From Caballeronia ptereochthonis (GTDB lineage Bacteria > Pseudomonadota > Gammaproteobacteria > Burkholderiales > Burkholderiaceae): a stretch of DNA of 64,000 nucleotides. A program made the translations under genes and the position numbers. The notes under the pieces are model-generated. The model saw nothing but the letters and a program-made list of their open reading frames with translations, searched no databases and had not been told where the DNA came from. Each line of letters starts with the position of its first letter. The first letter of the stretch is position 1. The stretch spans positions 1 through 64,000 of the forward strand of contig NZ_FCOB02000017.1 of NCBI RefSeq assembly GCF_001545075.1, written 5' to 3'. Positions 14,046 to 22,665 of the stretch are shown here, one piece after another.

Positions 14046-16631
14046 TCATTCACAGACTCCATCGGCAATCGTCAGTGAAAGTTGCTTGTTCGCCTTTGAC
14101 TGCTCCGGCAACTGATAGCGCACCGAACAAGTTTGATTCGGCGCGTCGCCCCATTTGACATTCAGCGTGCCCGCATCGATCTTCAGGCCGGTGGCGATGA
14201 TGCGACTGCCCTGCGCCACCACGCCGACGTTATTGCTCTTTTCATCGAAGACTTCCGCCCCGAACGGCAGCGGCTTGCCATCGGCCTGAGCAACACGCAT
14301 CACGGCAGCCCTGCCCGTGTCTTCCGTGTCGAATTTCAAACTGACAACGGCGCCTGCGGTCGGCGCGGTACGCTGCACCGTGGACTTGAGGGCGATGTTC
14401 ATCGGCAGACCCTTCGGGTCGATTTCGACATCGTTGTTCGAGTACGGCTGCATACCCGACACGATCGCGTGTCCCCACGGATCGACGCGAAGACCCGCGC
14501 CATTGGCGACTCGCGCGCCTGCAGCATCCTTGGCCTCGACAATGCCGATGGTCTCGGCCATGTTCGGCGTGAATGCGACGCCGCCCTTCCAGGCGACCAC
14601 GCCGCCGGAAATACCCGCGCCAACCTGGGAATAGTGGCGGCCGGTGCTGCCGTTGGCAGTCAGTTGAGCGAACGGCGCCATGTAGCCGACGTTTGCCCCG
14701 ACGCTCGTGGCACTCGACCCCGTGTTTCCACCATCGTTGTAGTTGGCATTCACGCCGTACGAGAACGCGCTGTCGGAACCCAACGTTCCGGTGACCGACT
14801 CCTGCATGCTGTAGGCGCTGTCAGCCGAGTCGTACTGGAAGTTGGTCGACGAAAGCGGTGCGCGCGCGCCGAGGCCGAGCGGGATCATCAGGTTCACCAT
14901 GACGCGGTTGTCCCACTTGTTGGTGTTCACCATGTACTGACGCACGAACGACGCGCCATACGTGATTCGCTTCCAGCTATTCGAGTAGCCGATCTGAAGC
15001 TGCGTATCACGACCCGGACGGTTCCAGTAGTTCACGATCGAGCCGATGGCATAGGCCGAACCGAATCTACCGTCCGAGCCCAGGGTCTGATTGACCGTGA
15101 ACTGCATCCGCGATTTCTGCATCGCGGACATCAGGCCGAGCTGGCTGTCCTCATGAAGCTGGCGCATGGTCATGGCGTCCGACAGGCTGAAGAAGCCATT
15201 GGTCGAATACCGATACGCCGCAATCGCGATGTTGGTGTTGGTCGGCTCGAGGAGCTGGCTGTAGCTCACTCGAAAGCTCATGCCGTTGTGAGTGCCCAAG
15301 CCGGCGAAGCTGGCGGTCGCGTGCGTCGCATCAAAACCGAACGCACCGAACTTCGTGTTGATCGCCGCCCCCACCATGCCGGCGAAATACAAGTCGGCGC
15401 CCGTAAAGCCCCCATATAGCGTCAGCAGATTACTGATGCCGCGCTGAATCGTAAACTGGGAGACGAAGGGGTGAATGTCGAGTGAAGGATCGCGATACTG
15501 ACCGATCATGGCGTTGTATCGCGTGATGCCGGGACGCAGCGCGTTCACGGTGGCGGCATAGGGCACCGTCGAAATGTGCTGCGAGCCGTCGGCTTCCGTG
15601 ACGATCACATCGAGATTACCGCCGTAACCGGTGGGATACAGGTCGGTGATCTCGAACGCGCCGGGTGCGACAGTTGTCTCGTAAATGACATTGCCGTTTT
15701 GCCGAACCTGAACGCGGGCATTACTGTTGGCGATGCCGCGCACGATAGGCGCATAGCCGCGTTGCGACTCGGGATACATCCGGTCGTCGGTACCCAGCGT
15801 GACACCGCGCACGCCGTAGCTGTCGAAGAGCGCGCCGTCGGTAAACGTGTCACCGAGCGTCAACTGACTCTTGATGTCGTTGAATCCACGCTGAACGTAC
15901 GTCTGCACCGTTTGATAGTGCTGACCGCCGACGCTGGAGTTCGTCAGGTTGCCCTGGTAGCGGAAGCGCCACGGACCCGCGTTCAAGCCGCCGATCAGCC
16001 CGAGGTATTGCGAATCGTTGGTGTAGCCGCTCGCCGAGCTGTGATAGGCGTTGGCGTTGTACTGAAGGGTGGCCGCGGGAACGCCGTCATCCCAGTACTT
16101 TGGATCGACATAGCCACGCGCCTTGCTGAACATTACGATCTGCGGAATGCTGATATCGAGACGCTGTTCACCGCCGTCGAACGACGCAAACGCACTCGGG
16201 ATCAGGTCCGACAATGCCAGACACGCGTTGTCCGGCGACGCGAGCATCGCGGTCGTCTCGGGCGAAAGCTTCCTCAGATCGACACCGATGCGTTCCAGCA
16301 GATCGGCGTTGAAGCAAGGCCGTACTTCGCTCGAACCTGGCGCGGATTCGCGGATCTCTACATCGAACCTGCCCCGCCAGACTTCATTGACAAAGGTTTC
16401 CGCCCGATAACTGCCCGGCAGAGTTTGTTGGCCCTTGTTGAAACGTGAAATGTCTACCTTGTCGGTTCCTCCTGAATTCAGGAATTGATCGTTGAACTCG
16501 ACCTGGGCATATTGTTGTGAAGCGTCCGCCCACGCATGAGCACTGACGCCCATGGCGGCCATCGCTTGCAGCGTGACGATACTGATCGGCCTGAGTGGCA
16601 ACCCAGACACGTGAGCTCTACGAAAATGCAT
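14046..16631 (-). CDS. Fimbrial outer-membrane usher (FimD/PapC family)
   Basis: The 861 residues contain the usher architecture: signal region, N-terminal chaperone-binding domain (VEFNDQFLNSGGTDKVDISRF), a large 24-strand pore with the plug region, the signature DLYPTGYGGNLDVIVTEADGS, and two C-terminal domains ending in TCSVRYQLPE. It forms the outer-membrane pore through which chaperone-bound pilins are assembled. Length is normal and the frame intact. It lies between chaperone and adhesin genes, overlapping the region of the adhesin start. Confidence 0.93.
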   Translation of the reverse strand: MHFRRAHVSGLPLRPISIVTLQAMAAMGVSAHAWADASQQYAQVEFNDQFLNSGGTDKVDISRFNKGQQTLPGSYRAETFVNEVWRGRFDVEIRESAPGSSEVRPCFNADLLERIGVDLRKLSPETTAMLASPDNACLALSDLIPSAFASFDGGEQRLDISIPQIVMFSKARGYVDPKYWDDGVPAATLQYNANAYHSSASGYTNDSQYLGLIGGLNAGPWRFRYQGNLTNSSVGGQHYQTVQTYVQRGFNDIKSQLTLGDTFTDGALFDSYGVRGVTLGTDDRMYPESQRGYAPIVRGIANSNARVQVRQNGNVIYETTVAPGAFEITDLYPTGYGGNLDVIVTEADGSQHISTVPYAATVNALRPGITRYNAMIGQYRDPSLDIHPFVSQFTIQRGISNLLTLYGGFTGADLYFAGMVGAAINTKFGAFGFDATHATASFAGLGTHNGMSFRVSYSQLLEPTNTNIAIAAYRYSTNGFFSLSDAMTMRQLHEDSQLGLMSAMQKSRMQFTVNQTLGSDGRFGSAYAIGSIVNYWNRPGRDTQLQIGYSNSWKRITYGASFVRQYMVNTNKWDNRVMVNLMIPLGLGARAPLSSTNFQYDSADSAYSMQESVTGTLGSDSAFSYGVNANYNDGGNTGSSATSVGANVGYMAPFAQLTANGSTGRHYSQVGAGISGGVVAWKGGVAFTPNMAETIGIVEAKDAAGARVANGAGLRVDPWGHAIVSGMQPYSNNDVEIDPKGLPMNIALKSTVQRTAPTAGAVVSLKFDTEDTGRAAVMRVAQADGKPLPFGAEVFDEKSNNVGVVAQGSRIIATGLKIDAGTLNVKWGDAPNQTCSVRYQLPEQSKANKQLSLTIADGVCE

Positions 16632-16783
16632 ATTAACTGGGTAGGACGATCTATATGCAGTCAGCGTATCCCGCGCGTGACCTGATCACGCACGCTAATG
16701 CATCGCTACGGATTAATTGGGGCGACCACGCGGGCGCTACGCGTTCCGCCAAGAACTTAAAGTGAGGCGACTGGATGAAGCGC

Positions 16784-17527
16784 TCAGGGCGACAAACTTG
16801 ATTCACCGTGCTGGGGTCCGCCATAGTCGTTAATGGCGGTCCAGCTAACCTTGGCGCCCGCACTCGGCAGGTCACCCTTCAAAGGAAAATCCTTCGTTTC
16901 GCCCGGGCCTACCATGCCGCCATCAATGAACGAGGCGCTTCGCGTTCCATCGGTGTACTTGACTGTGTCGAACGACACGTGGTACTCGGTCGGATTCGAC
17001 GCCTCAATCATGTTTGTGCCGCCTTCCCGCTTCAGATGCCAGACGACATGTCCGGGAGCATCGACCGACTGTTCCTTGAGCCCTGTCGGACGATAGAAAA
17101 ACTTGATGCGCGTGCGAAATGCCAGTTGCAACTGATTGGCCGAGGCTGCGTCGCCCGTGGATTTCGGAGGCACTTCCAGCACGTTCAGGTAGAAAATCGA
17201 CTCTTTGTCGGCCGGCAACGGCTCGCCGGCAAACATGATCCGCAACGTTTGCGACTTTGTCGGATCGATGCGCATCAGCGGCGGAGTGATGGTGAACGGC
17301 ACGTCGATCGTGTCCGGCTTCGCGTCCGGGTCGCCTTTGTCGATCCATACCTTGACGAGGCCAGGGAGCTTGCCATTGTTCGTCAGCTTGACCGTGACTT
17401 CCGAATCGCTCTGGTTATAGACGACGCGTGTACCTGCGATTACCACCGACGCGTTGGCGTGAGCGGATAATCCCATCAGCACGACACACCAGGTCGCGAT
17501 GTTTGCCAATGTTTTTACCAGTTTCAT
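16784..17527 (-). CDS. Periplasmic pilus chaperone (FimC/PapD family)
   Basis: The 247 residues have a signal peptide (MKLVKTLANIATWCVVLMGLSAHANA), then the two immunoglobulin-like domains of PapD chaperones: GTRVVYNQSDSEVTVKLTN with the conserved Arg, PFTITPPLMRIDPTKSQTLRIMF, the signature ESIFYLNVLEVPPKS, and a C-terminal FFYRPTGL block. It stabilises pilins by donor-strand complementation and hands them to the usher. About 150 bp separate it from the usher start. Confidence 0.92.
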   Translation of the reverse strand: MKLVKTLANIATWCVVLMGLSAHANASVVIAGTRVVYNQSDSEVTVKLTNNGKLPGLVKVWIDKGDPDAKPDTIDVPFTITPPLMRIDPTKSQTLRIMFAGEPLPADKESIFYLNVLEVPPKSTGDAASANQLQLAFRTRIKFFYRPTGLKEQSVDAPGHVVWHLKREGGTNMIEASNPTEYHVSFDTVKYTDGTRSASFIDGGMVGPGETKDFPLKGDLPSAGAKVSWTAINDYGGPQHGESSLSP

Positions 17528-17560
17528 AGTGACGATGCAGTTCCCTAGCCCGACTTGATT

Positions 17561-17586
17561 ACAAAACAGGCGGGCTTGCGCCCGCC
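17561..17586 (-). terminator. Hairpin terminator between major pilin and chaperone genes
   Basis: GGCGGGC-TTGC-GCCCGCC at 17569-17586; on the minus strand it is followed by TGTTTTG. It lies 47 bp past the pilin stop and before the chaperone. A leaky terminator here would yield much more major pilin than assembly proteins, as usual for such operons. Confidence 0.75.
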
Positions 17587-17632
17587 TTTACGCAGACCCT
17601 CGCTAAGCGAAGGCTGCTAAGACGACCTCGAT

Positions 17633-18184
17633 TTACTGATAGTCGATGCTGTAGACGACCGACGAGTTCGCGACGCCGGCAGTCGTCTTCCCCGTCGCGT
17701 AGTAGCGCGCGATGTAGTACAACGTGGCATCGCCCGAGGAGATATCGACAGGCTTGGAGTTCTGGATATCGCTTGCGTAACCCACCTTGATCTGCGTACC
17801 GTCCTGATTCAACAGTTCGATCTTGACGTTTTCCGCACCACCGGGCTGAACAATCAGTCGACCATCGACCGGGTCAACCGTCGCGCCCGCCTGATAGAAC
17901 ACCGACGCCTTACTGTAGCCGGAAACCGGCGTACAGTTCTTCAGTTCGACCTTGTAGCTGGTATCGCCTGCCGTGATCTTGCCGGTGGCTCCCGTCAGGT
18001 CCTTGGTCTGGACTTTGGGCAGCGCGACCGTGCCATCGGCGGAGCCCCCGCCGTTGACATTGATGTCGCAGGTTCCAGCGACCAGTTCGCCGTTGAATTG
18101 AATCGTGCCTGCATCCGCATATGCACCTCCCGCGGCCAGTCCGAGTACGCCAGCAACAAGCGCCGAGATAGCAAAGCTCTTCAT
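17633..18184 (-). CDS. fimA: Major fimbrial subunit (FimA-type)
   Basis: The 183 residues start with a signal peptide (MKSFAISALVAGVLGLAAGGAYA) and show the classic pilin pattern: GTIQFNGELVAGTCDINVNGG, a second Cys in YKVELKNCTPV, and the C-terminal YYIARYYATGKTTAGVANSS with a penultimate Tyr region (YSIDYQ). First gene of the operon, followed by a terminator-like hairpin, so it is the likely bulk subunit. Confidence 0.9.
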   Translation of the reverse strand: MKSFAISALVAGVLGLAAGGAYADAGTIQFNGELVAGTCDINVNGGGSADGTVALPKVQTKDLTGATGKITAGDTSYKVELKNCTPVSGYSKASVFYQAGATVDPVDGRLIVQPGGAENVKIELLNQDGTQIKVGYASDIQNSKPVDISSGDATLYYIARYYATGKTTAGVANSSVVYSIDYQ

Positions 18185-18694
18185 CTTCGAAAACTCCGAT
18201 TAATTATTGAAGTGCGGTGTTTCCAGTGTGGCCGTTGTTGCTGCAAACCGGGTGGCGAAGCTCCATCACCCACACCTTGACGCCGAAACAGCGGATCCCA
18301 CTTCCCACCATCACATGCCCGACAAACGGAACTTATTCTCGAATGCGAACGATTGATTTACGGGCATGAAACTCGCGACGAGATGGTGCGCTATTCTCGG
18401 AAAAGTTGTTACAAGAGATTTCTTAGTTATCTTTATTTAAGTAAAGAAATTTACATGAGCGGCCAAGTAAAGTAGAAATCAGGCAATTAATTTTCAATTT
18501 TTTACACATATTATGTAATGCTTAGTATATGGCGTGGACAATTAAATCTGCCTAAAGTCATCTTTAATTTTTTACTGCTGCTTTAATGCCAACCTTGCCT
18601 GCCTAATGATTACCCGAACATGGTCTGGCCCACTGCGGGTCCGGCGATGGGCGCTTCGATCGCCGATTGACGTTACGGCCGATCGGCAGCGTGG
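18185..18694. other. A+T-rich intergenic region carrying the pilus promoter
   Basis: About 500 bp without a gene. The stretch around 18400-18600 is much richer in A+T than the flanks and has several T and A tracts (TTATTTAAGT, TTAATTTTCAATTTTTT), the kind of DNA bound by H-NS-like silencers. No single -35/-10 pair stands out and no invertible repeat pair was found. It must contain the promoter of the pilus operon. Confidence 0.45.
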
Positions 18695-20182
18695 TCAGGC
18701 AATTTCCAGCGACGTCAGCGCCCGCTCGATGATTGCCGCCAGCCGGGCGAAGTTCGGCGCGATCTCGCCGTTCGGCACGCACGCGTATCCGAGCATCAAG
18801 CCTCGCAGCGCTTCGTCCCGGTTCATGTAGTAGTTGACAAGCGGCCGAGTGACCACGCCGGCCGCCAGCGCATCGGCGGCAATCGCGCTGTCGTCGGCGT
18901 ATTGCGGCAGCTCGAGCACGAAGTGCAGACCGGCCTCGTCGCCGCGCACGGCCAGGGAATCGCCGAAACGTGCCCTGATCGCATTGATCAGCAGTTCGCG
19001 GCGCTCGCCATACAGTCCCCGCATGCGTCGTACGTGCGACGTCAGATGCCCGTCCAGAATGAACTCCGTGAGCACGGCCTGCTGCATCAACTGCCCTTCG
19101 CGATAAAGCTCCGCCACGCCGGTGCGGAACGAGTCGACGAGATTTTCGGGCACCACCATATAGCCCATCCGCAAGCCGGGATACAGCATCTTGCCCAGAC
19201 TGCCCACATAGATGACCTGCCCGGCGTCGTCGAGCCCCTGCAGCGACGACAGCGGACGGCTGCCGTAGCGGAACTCGCTGTCGTAGTCGTCCTCGATGAT
19301 CCACACCTTGTGCTGGCGCGCGAACTCCAGCAGCGCGCGCCGCCGCGCGAGCGTCATCACCATGCCGAGCGGATACTGATGCGAAGGCGTGACCAGCGCC
19401 AGGCGCGGCGGCGTCGCCATGTCGCGCTCGGTCGGATTGAGCCCTTCCTCGTCGACGGGAACCGGCACGAGCGTGAGGCCCGAGGACTGCAGCACGCTGC
19501 GCGCGCCCCAGTAGCACGGCTCCTCGACCCACGCGCGGTCGCCGAAATCCGTGAGCAGGCGCACGGCGAGGTCGATCGACTGATGAATCCCGGTCGTGAT
19601 GATGATCTGGTCCGGCTGGCACTTCACCGAGCGCGCGACGCGCAGATAGTCCGACAGCGCCCGGCGCAGCGGCCGGTAGCCGCCGCCGGGCGCGTAAGTG
19701 AGCAAATCAGGGCTGGCGCGCTTCCAGAGCCGGGCCTGCAGCCGGCTCCAGGTGCGCGACGGAAACTCCGCGACATCGGGCACGCCGGGCATGAACGCGC
19801 CCCACTGCTTCGGCGAGACGCCCGCCTGAGCGATCAGCCGCTCGCCCCTGCGCGAGATCGTGCACGGCTTCTTCGCCTCTTCGGGCCTCGCCTTCGCGAC
19901 GGCGCCCTCGCGCGGCGCAGTGTCGGCGACATAGGTGCCGCTGCCGGTCGTGGAGGTCACGTAACCTTCGGCGGTCAACTGATCGTAGACGTGCAGCACG
20001 GTATTGCGCGCGATTCCGAGATCGATCGCCAGCGTGCGCGAACTGGGCAGCTTGGTGCCGGGCGCGAGCTGGCCCGTCAGGATGGCCTGCTGCATCAGTT
20101 CCAGCACCTGGCGATACATCGGCTCGGCGGCCGAGCGGTCGAGCCGCGCGCTCAGCCAGTCGGCGAGGATGATGGTATCCAT
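18695..20182 (-). CDS. MocR/PdxR-type regulator (GntR helix-turn-helix plus aminotransferase domain)
   Basis: From ATG 20182 the protein has 495 residues. Residues about 15-80 form a GntR winged helix (PMYRQVLELMQQAILTG, GTKLPSSRTLAIDLGIARNTV). A linker leads to a fold-type I aminotransferase domain with EDDYDSEFRY and the PLP-binding Lys in YVGSLGKMLYPGLRMGYM. MocR regulators use PLP or an amine adduct as effector. It is divergent from a polyamine-type ABC operon, with an inverted repeat between them, so it probably controls that operon and itself. The substrate could be a polyamine, GABA or taurine-like amine. Confidence 0.88.
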   Translation of the reverse strand: MDTIILADWLSARLDRSAAEPMYRQVLELMQQAILTGQLAPGTKLPSSRTLAIDLGIARNTVLHVYDQLTAEGYVTSTTGSGTYVADTAPREGAVAKARPEEAKKPCTISRRGERLIAQAGVSPKQWGAFMPGVPDVAEFPSRTWSRLQARLWKRASPDLLTYAPGGGYRPLRRALSDYLRVARSVKCQPDQIIITTGIHQSIDLAVRLLTDFGDRAWVEEPCYWGARSVLQSSGLTLVPVPVDEEGLNPTERDMATPPRLALVTPSHQYPLGMVMTLARRRALLEFARQHKVWIIEDDYDSEFRYGSRPLSSLQGLDDAGQVIYVGSLGKMLYPGLRMGYMVVPENLVDSFRTGVAELYREGQLMQQAVLTEFILDGHLTSHVRRMRGLYGERRELLINAIRARFGDSLAVRGDEAGLHFVLELPQYADDSAIAADALAAGVVTRPLVNYYMNRDEALRGLMLGYACVPNGEIAPNFARLAAIIERALTSLEIA

Positions 20183-20227
20183 GATGTGTCTTCCCGCCCC
20201 TGGAGCCACCCGGCCGGACGCGGAAAG

Positions 20228-20258
20228 TGGTTCCATTTTGAATATTGAAATGGCTCCA
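20228..20258. promoter_or_regulatory. Inverted repeat, likely MocR-regulator operator
   Basis: TGGTTCCATTT and AAATGGCTCCA form an inverted repeat matching at 9 of 11 positions around nine bases, in the 193-bp gap between the divergent regulator and transporter genes. A further GTAGAACC just downstream repeats the half-site in reverse. Confidence 0.6.
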
Positions 20259-20375
20259 CATTGTAGAACCGTACCGGGCTATAGTTATCCCGGGCAGTAG
20301 AAAAATTTTCCGGGTGTCGGGACGACGCGCGGCGGTATCAGGAAGCAAAAAGGCATTCCGAAGGAGACACGGAAG

Positions 20376-21476
20376 ATGAAATCCGATCAGGTGATCGTCA
20401 GCTTTCGCGGCGTTCGAAAGACGTATGACGGCGAGACGCTCGTCGTCAAATCGCTCGACCTCGATATCTATCAGGGCGAATTCCTCACGCTGCTCGGGCC
20501 GTCCGGTTCCGGCAAAACCACCTGCCTCATGATGCTCGCGGGCTTCGAGTTCCCGACCGGCGGCGAGATCTGGCTCGACGGCAAGCTGCTCAACAAGGTG
20601 CCCCCGCACAAGCGCGACATCGGCATGGTGTTTCAGAACTACGCGCTCTTTCCGCATCTGTCGGTGCAGCAGAACGTCGAATATCCCCTGACGGTGCGCA
20701 GGATGTCCGCCGAAGAGCGCGCGCAGCGCGTCGACAACGCGCTCAAGATGGTGCGCATGGAGAGCTTCGCGAAGCGCTATCCGGCGCAGCTTTCCGGCGG
20801 CCAGCAGCAGCGCATCGCGCTCGCCCGCGCGCTCGTGTTCGAGCCCAAGCTGGTGCTGATGGACGAGCCGCTCGGCGCGCTGGACAAGCAGTTGCGCGAG
20901 CACATGCAATACGAGCTCAAGTCGCTGCACGAGAAGCTCGGCGTCACCTTCGTCTACGTCACGCACGATCAGGGCGAGGCGCTCACGATGTCCGACCGCG
21001 TCGCGGTGTTCGACAAGGGCATCGTGCAGCAGCTCGACACCGTCGATCACCTGTATGAAGCGCCCTGCAACGAGTTCGTCGCGAACTTCATCGGCGACAG
21101 CAACCGGCTGCGCGGCACCATCGAGCAGACGCAAGGCGACTACTGCGAGATCCGTCTCGCCGACGGCACGCGCCTCTCGGGTCTCAACGTCGCGAACGCG
21201 AAGCCGGGTGCGCCGGCCATCGCCTGCATCCGGCCCGAGCGCATGAAGCTCGCGCACGGCATCGGACGCGCGAACGGCAACGGCATCAACGCGCTGTCCG
21301 GCGAGGCCAGAAGCCTCATCTATTTCGGCGATCACGTGCGCATGCGCTGCGGCGTGCGCGAGCAGGACGAATGTTTCGTCAAGGTGCCGCTCGGCACCGC
21401 GGCGCTCGACGGCTTCACGCCCGGCGCGCCCGTCGCGCTCGAATTCGCGCCCGAGCATCTGCGCGTGTTCGCCTGA
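20376..21476 (+). CDS. ABC importer ATP-binding protein (PotA-like)
   Basis: The 366 residues contain Walker A GPSGSGKTT, Q-loop FQNYALFPH, signature LSGGQQQR, Walker B LVLMDEPLGALD and switch VTHDQGEA, followed by a TOBE domain at the C-terminus (RPERMKLAHG, VPLGTAALDGF). This is the CUT1/spermidine-type ATPase that powers uptake. It is the first gene of a four-gene operon with a binding protein and two permeases. Confidence 0.92.
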   Translation: MKSDQVIVSFRGVRKTYDGETLVVKSLDLDIYQGEFLTLLGPSGSGKTTCLMMLAGFEFPTGGEIWLDGKLLNKVPPHKRDIGMVFQNYALFPHLSVQQNVEYPLTVRRMSAEERAQRVDNALKMVRMESFAKRYPAQLSGGQQQRIALARALVFEPKLVLMDEPLGALDKQLREHMQYELKSLHEKLGVTFVYVTHDQGEALTMSDRVAVFDKGIVQQLDTVDHLYEAPCNEFVANFIGDSNRLRGTIEQTQGDYCEIRLADGTRLSGLNVANAKPGAPAIACIRPERMKLAHGIGRANGNGINALSGEARSLIYFGDHVRMRCGVREQDECFVKVPLGTAALDGFTPGAPVALEFAPEHLRVFA

Positions 21477-21556
21477 GTCTGGCCGCTTCGCCGAGAAGCG
21501 CTTTGTCTTCCACCCGCAAGTCCATCGATAAAACCAAGCAGACAGAGGAAACCATC

Positions 21557-22603
21557 ATGAAGAAGTTCGCACTGTGCTCCATGGCGGCGGCGGCCGCGCT
21601 CGTGTATGCATCGACCGCGTCCGTCGTGAGCGCGGCGGAGATCACCGTCGTCAACTTCGGCGGCGCGAACGGCGACGCGCAGAAGGTCGCGTTCAATCAG
21701 CCGTTCGAGCAGTCGACCAAGAACAAGGTCACCGCCGTCGAGTACAACGGCGAACAAGCCAAGGTCAAGGCGATGGTCGAAGCCAAGCACGTCAACTGGG
21801 ACGTGGTCGAAGTCGAATCGGGCGATCTCGGCCGCGGCTGCGACGAAGGTCTCTACGAAAAGCTCGACTGGTCGAAGATCGCGAAGAAAGCGGATCTCGT
21901 GCCCGAGTCGCCGGCGACGTGCGGCGTGGGCTTCTTCGTGTGGTCGACCGCGCTCGCCTACAACGCGGACAAGCTCAAGACCGCGCCGGCCAGCTGGGCG
22001 GACTTCTGGGACACCAAGAAATTCCCGGGCAAGCGCGGCATGCGCAAGGGCGCGCGCTACAACCTCGAATTCGCGCTGATGGCCGACGGCGTCGCGCCGA
22101 AGGACGTCTACAAGGTGCTCGGCACCAAGGCCGGCGCGGACCGCGCCTTCAAGAAGCTCGACGAGCTGAAGCCGAACATCCAGTGGTGGGAAGCGGGCGC
22201 GCAGCCGCCGCAGTTCCTCGTCGCGGGCGATGTCGTGATGTCCACCGCGTACAACGGCCGCATCGACGCGGCGCGCAAGGAAGGCAAGAACCTGAAGGTC
22301 GTGTGGAACGGCAGCATCTACGACCTCGACTACTGGGCGATTCCGAAGGGCTCGCCGAACAAGGATGTGGCGACGCAGTTCATCTCCTACTCGGTGTCGC
22401 AGAAGCCGCAGGAAGTCTATGCGAAGAACATCGCCTACGGTCCGGTGAACAAGGCCGCGATCTCCGCGCTGGACGCGAAGACGAAGGCCGATATGCCGAA
22501 CTCGCCGGAGAACGCGAAGAACGCGGTGCTGCAGGACATGGCGTTCTGGACCGACCATGGCGACGAACTCGAGCAGCGCTTCACCGCGTGGGCGTCGAAG
22601 TAA
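21557..22603 (+). CDS. Polyamine-type ABC transporter substrate-binding protein (PotD-like)
   Basis: Starting at ATG 21557 (GAGGAAACC upstream), 348 residues with a signal peptide (MKKFALCSMAAAAALVYAST...SAA). The mature part follows the extracellular solute-binding family 1 pattern: ITVVNFGGANGDAQKVAF, WDVVEVESGDLGRGCDEGLYE in parts, PASWADFWDTKKFPGKRG, IYDLDYWAIPKGSPNKD. It captures substrate in the periplasm; polyamine or a related amine is likely from its relatives and the MocR neighbour. Confidence 0.9.
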   Translation: MKKFALCSMAAAAALVYASTASVVSAAEITVVNFGGANGDAQKVAFNQPFEQSTKNKVTAVEYNGEQAKVKAMVEAKHVNWDVVEVESGDLGRGCDEGLYEKLDWSKIAKKADLVPESPATCGVGFFVWSTALAYNADKLKTAPASWADFWDTKKFPGKRGMRKGARYNLEFALMADGVAPKDVYKVLGTKAGADRAFKKLDELKPNIQWWEAGAQPPQFLVAGDVVMSTAYNGRIDAARKEGKNLKVVWNGSIYDLDYWAIPKGSPNKDVATQFISYSVSQKPQEVYAKNIAYGPVNKAAISALDAKTKADMPNSPENAKNAVLQDMAFWTDHGDELEQRFTAWASK

Positions 22604-22665
22604 GCGCATTTCAGGCGGTATGAGGTCGCGCTTCGGTGAAGCGCGGCCGAACAGGAGACTCAAGC

